A DNA stretch of 8,198 nt from positions 1 through 8,198 of the forward strand of contig DVOR01000089.1 of NCBI GenBank assembly GCA_018713405.1. The letters are read 5' to 3'. A program made the translations under genes and the position numbers. The notes under the pieces were generated by a model, which was not told the DNA's origin, searched no databases, and saw only the letters and a list, made by a program, of their open reading frames with translations. Of this stretch, positions 6,357 to 8,198 are shown in pieces. Each line of letters starts with the position of its first letter. Within the stretch, counting starts at the first letter, position 1. This DNA is from Candidatus Spyradenecus faecavium (GTDB lineage: Bacteria > Verrucomicrobiota > Kiritimatiellia > RFP12 > DVOR01).

Positions 6357-8198
6357 ATGGCAGACAACGAGACGATTCCGCCCCCCGAGCAGTCGGAGTT
6401 GACGCGCGACGATCTCATCAAGATGATCGATGAGGAGGGGCGCTCCTATCCCCGCCGCATCGTCGATATGTTCAAGGGCCTCCGCCAGCCGAAGGACTCC
6501 CTGGACTACAAGAAGGCGATGATCGAGCTCCAGCGCCTTGGCGCGCCGTTGGGCTCCATCCTCCTCTTCTCCTTGATCCTCATCGTGATGAGCGTCATGA
6601 AGATCACGGCTGAGGAGAAGCCCCCGGTCATCGTCACCGAGATCGTCGAGGCCGTCGAGCCCGAGGAGCTCGAGGAGATCGAGGAAGAGCCCCCGCCGCC
6701 GCCCGAGGAAATCCCCGAGCTCACCGAGGAGATGGAGGTCACCGACGTCCCCGTCAACATCGACGCGCCGCCCACCACCTCCGAGATCCAGTCGCCCGCC
6801 CCCGCCCCCGTCGACGCGGTCGCCATCACCCCCTCGCCCATCAAGATGCCCGGCGTCTACGCCAGCCGTTCCTCCGGCGTGCGCGGCGCCAAGATCGGCT
6901 CCTACGGCCTGGGGCAGACCGAGGCCCTCGTCTACGGCTTCCTCCGCTACCTCAAGAAGACCCAGAAGCCCGACGGCCGCTGGGACAACGGCACCGTCTC
7001 CACCGGCGCCACCTCCCTTGCGCTCCTCTGCTTCCTCGCCCATGGCGAGGTCCCCGGCAAGAGCGAGGAGTTCGGCGACACCGTCGAGAAGGCCATCCGC
7101 TGGCTCCTCAACGACCAGATCAAGACCGAGGCCGAGATCGACCACCGGGACGCCCCGCGCAAGGGCGGCAGCCACGCCTGGCGCCGCGGCGAGATCGGCT
7201 ACTTCAAGGGCCGCGACGCCTGCAACTACGCCCACTTCCTGGCCGTCTACGCCCTCTCCGAGGCCTACGCCATGACCCAGGTGCCGGACATCAAGACCGC
7301 CCTGGAGCGCGCCATCCCCCACATCATCAACGGGCAAAACGCCCAGGGCGGCTGGTACTACAACATGGACGCCTCGTGCCCCACCATCGACACCTCCTAC
7401 GCCAGCTGGGCCGTCCAGGCGCTCAAGGCCGCCAAGCTCGCCCACGTCGGCGACCAGCAGGCCATCATCGCCACCCTCAAGAAGGCGACCCGCGGCCTCA
7501 TGGAGCTCTACCACCCCAACGACGGCTCCTTCGGCTACACCACGCGCGGCGCCGAGAAGAACGCCTACGACGGCCTCACCGCCCCCTGCGTCCTCGCCCT
7601 CCAGATGCTCGACCAGGGCGACTCCGAGGCCGCCCGCAAGGCCCTCACCTACATGAGCAAGTGGGGCCCGACCTTCGACAAGAAGAAGTTCAAGAGCAAC
7701 AGCAGCCCGCAGTACTACTGCTACTACCTCTCCCAGGTTCGTTTCAACCAGGGTGAGAACCATCCCCAGTGGAAGGCCTGGCACAACCAGCAGAAGCGCC
7801 TCTACACCGCCGCCGCCATCACCATCCCCAAGGAGGCCTCCGGCTACAAGGACCACGAAGGCAAGCCGCAGTACGTCACCTTCTGGCCGCGCAAGGGCGC
7901 CAAGCACAAGTTCGGCACCGAGGGTGGCCCCATCGACGACCTGCAGCGTCTGCGCGGCCTCTCCGACACCCGCAACGGCGCGCGTCTCGGCATCCCCGTC
8001 GAGCAGCTCGTCAACCAGGACGCCGCCACCAGCGAGTGGGAGGGCTCCAAGTCCGACATCATCTCCAGCTGCTTCACCGCCCTCCAGCTCATGGTCTACT
8101 ACCGCAACAGCCCGCTCTCCAAGGGCGCCCTCACCTCCATCGAGGCCGAGGCCGAGGTCGAGGTCAGCGAGGGCGGCGCTGAGGCAGTCGAGCTGGAC
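6357..8198 (+). CDS. TonB-like membrane anchor fused to a prenyltransferase/squalene-cyclase-type alpha-alpha toroid, at least 614 aa (open at window end)
   Basis: The frame is open from ATG 6357 to the last base. GGAGG (6345-6349) sits 7 nt upstream of the ATG. Visible parts: residues 1-61, a hydrophilic cytoplasmic segment; 62-82, one membrane helix (GAPLGSILLFSLILIVMSVM); 87-165, a Pro/Glu-rich linker including EEEPPPPPEEIPE, like the periplasm-spanning arm of TonB; and about 183-585, a toroid of inner and outer helices. Toroid evidence is the repeated QW-like signatures QKPDGRW (203-209), QNAQGGW (327-333) and NDGSFGY (388-394), each next to Ala/Leu-rich helices. Further support is QYYCYYLSQ (452-460) with W472 and W475, and the last helix FTALQLMVYY (573-582). 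The squalene-cyclase DxDD acid motif is absent, so hopene or lanosterol synthesis is unlikely. No TonB C-terminal domain and no membrane-helix His of classical TonB are seen. An acidic tail (EAEAEVEVSE, 597-606) runs to the edge. Its place after exbB-exbD-exbD argues that it is the energised partner of that motor. Architecture is well supported; function is inferred. Confidence 0.85.
   Translation, partial: MADNETIPPPEQSELTRDDLIKMIDEEGRSYPRRIVDMFKGLRQPKDSLDYKKAMIELQRLGAPLGSILLFSLILIVMSVMKITAEEKPPVIVTEIVEAVEPEELEEIEEEPPPPPEEIPELTEEMEVTDVPVNIDAPPTTSEIQSPAPAPVDAVAITPSPIKMPGVYASRSSGVRGAKIGSYGLGQTEALVYGFLRYLKKTQKPDGRWDNGTVSTGATSLALLCFLAHGEVPGKSEEFGDTVEKAIRWLLNDQIKTEAEIDHRDAPRKGGSHAWRRGEIGYFKGRDACNYAHFLAVYALSEAYAMTQVPDIKTALERAIPHIINGQNAQGGWYYNMDASCPTIDTSYASWAVQALKAAKLAHVGDQQAIIATLKKATRGLMELYHPNDGSFGYTTRGAEKNAYDGLTAPCVLALQMLDQGDSEAARKALTYMSKWGPTFDKKKFKSNSSPQYYCYYLSQVRFNQGENHPQWKAWHNQQKRLYTAAAITIPKEASGYKDHEGKPQYVTFWPRKGAKHKFGTEGGPIDDLQRLRGLSDTRNGARLGIPVEQLVNQDAATSEWEGSKSDIISSCFTALQLMVYYRNSPLSKGALTSIEAEAEVEVSEGGAEAVELD

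Noticed and set aside
6312..7907. 531-codon - strand frame opposite the toroid gene
   Set aside because: The same antisense Gly/Val/Leu/Asp composition. The + strand frame here has a ribosome site, membrane helix and toroid motifs and explains the region.
6357..8198. Squalene-hopene cyclase or active prenyltransferase enzyme
   Set aside because: The DxDD catalytic motif is not present, the metal-ligand His position appears to be Tyr, the domain is tethered behind a periplasmic TonB-like linker, and no isoprenoid genes are nearby. Only the fold is supported.

Overview
The window is a high-GC, densely coding stretch with all genes on the + strand. A PEP-CTERM sorting tail, an ExbB with its own signal peptide, two adjacent ExbD proteins, periplasmic TPR proteins and an alpha-alpha-toroid protein point to a Gram-negative (diderm) bacterium of the PVC group. 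Kiritimatiellota or another Verrucomicrobia-related lineage is my best guess. This rests on family resemblance only; there is no rRNA or marker gene to confirm it.

Layout: (1) Bases 1-201 hold the 3' end of a PEP-CTERM surface/exported protein gene, closed by a strong Rho-independent-type hairpin (219-250). (2) Bases 202-404 are intergenic. They hold the terminator, a four-unit 8-nt tandem repeat (274-305), a clean sigma70-type promoter (TTGACG, 17 nt, TATGCT at 317-345) and a short leader. (3) From 405 to beyond the window edge lie six closely spaced genes, each with its own Shine-Dalgarno sequence and no convincing terminator between them: a 1065-aa exported TPR protein, a 272-aa exported protein with a beta-rich N-terminus and TPR-like helices, ExbB, ExbD (172 aa), a second ExbD (143 aa), and an uninterrupted reading frame of at least 614 codons. 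The last has a cytoplasmic N-terminus, one membrane helix, a TonB-like Pro/Glu-rich linker and a terpene-cyclase/prenyltransferase-type alpha-alpha toroid.

Working model (inference): ExbB and the two ExbDs form a proton-driven motor in the inner membrane. The last gene takes the position of TonB, but its periplasmic head is a toroid instead of a TonB C-terminal domain. The two TPR proteins would be periplasmic partners. No TonB-dependent outer-membrane receptor or classical tonB is visible. The set looks like a dedicated energy-transducing apparatus, not an ordinary nutrient-uptake TonB system. Its cargo or output cannot be read from this window. The 1 ExbB : 2 ExbD layout is shared with Xanthomonas exbB-exbD1-exbD2 and with the Myxococcus AglRQS gliding motor.
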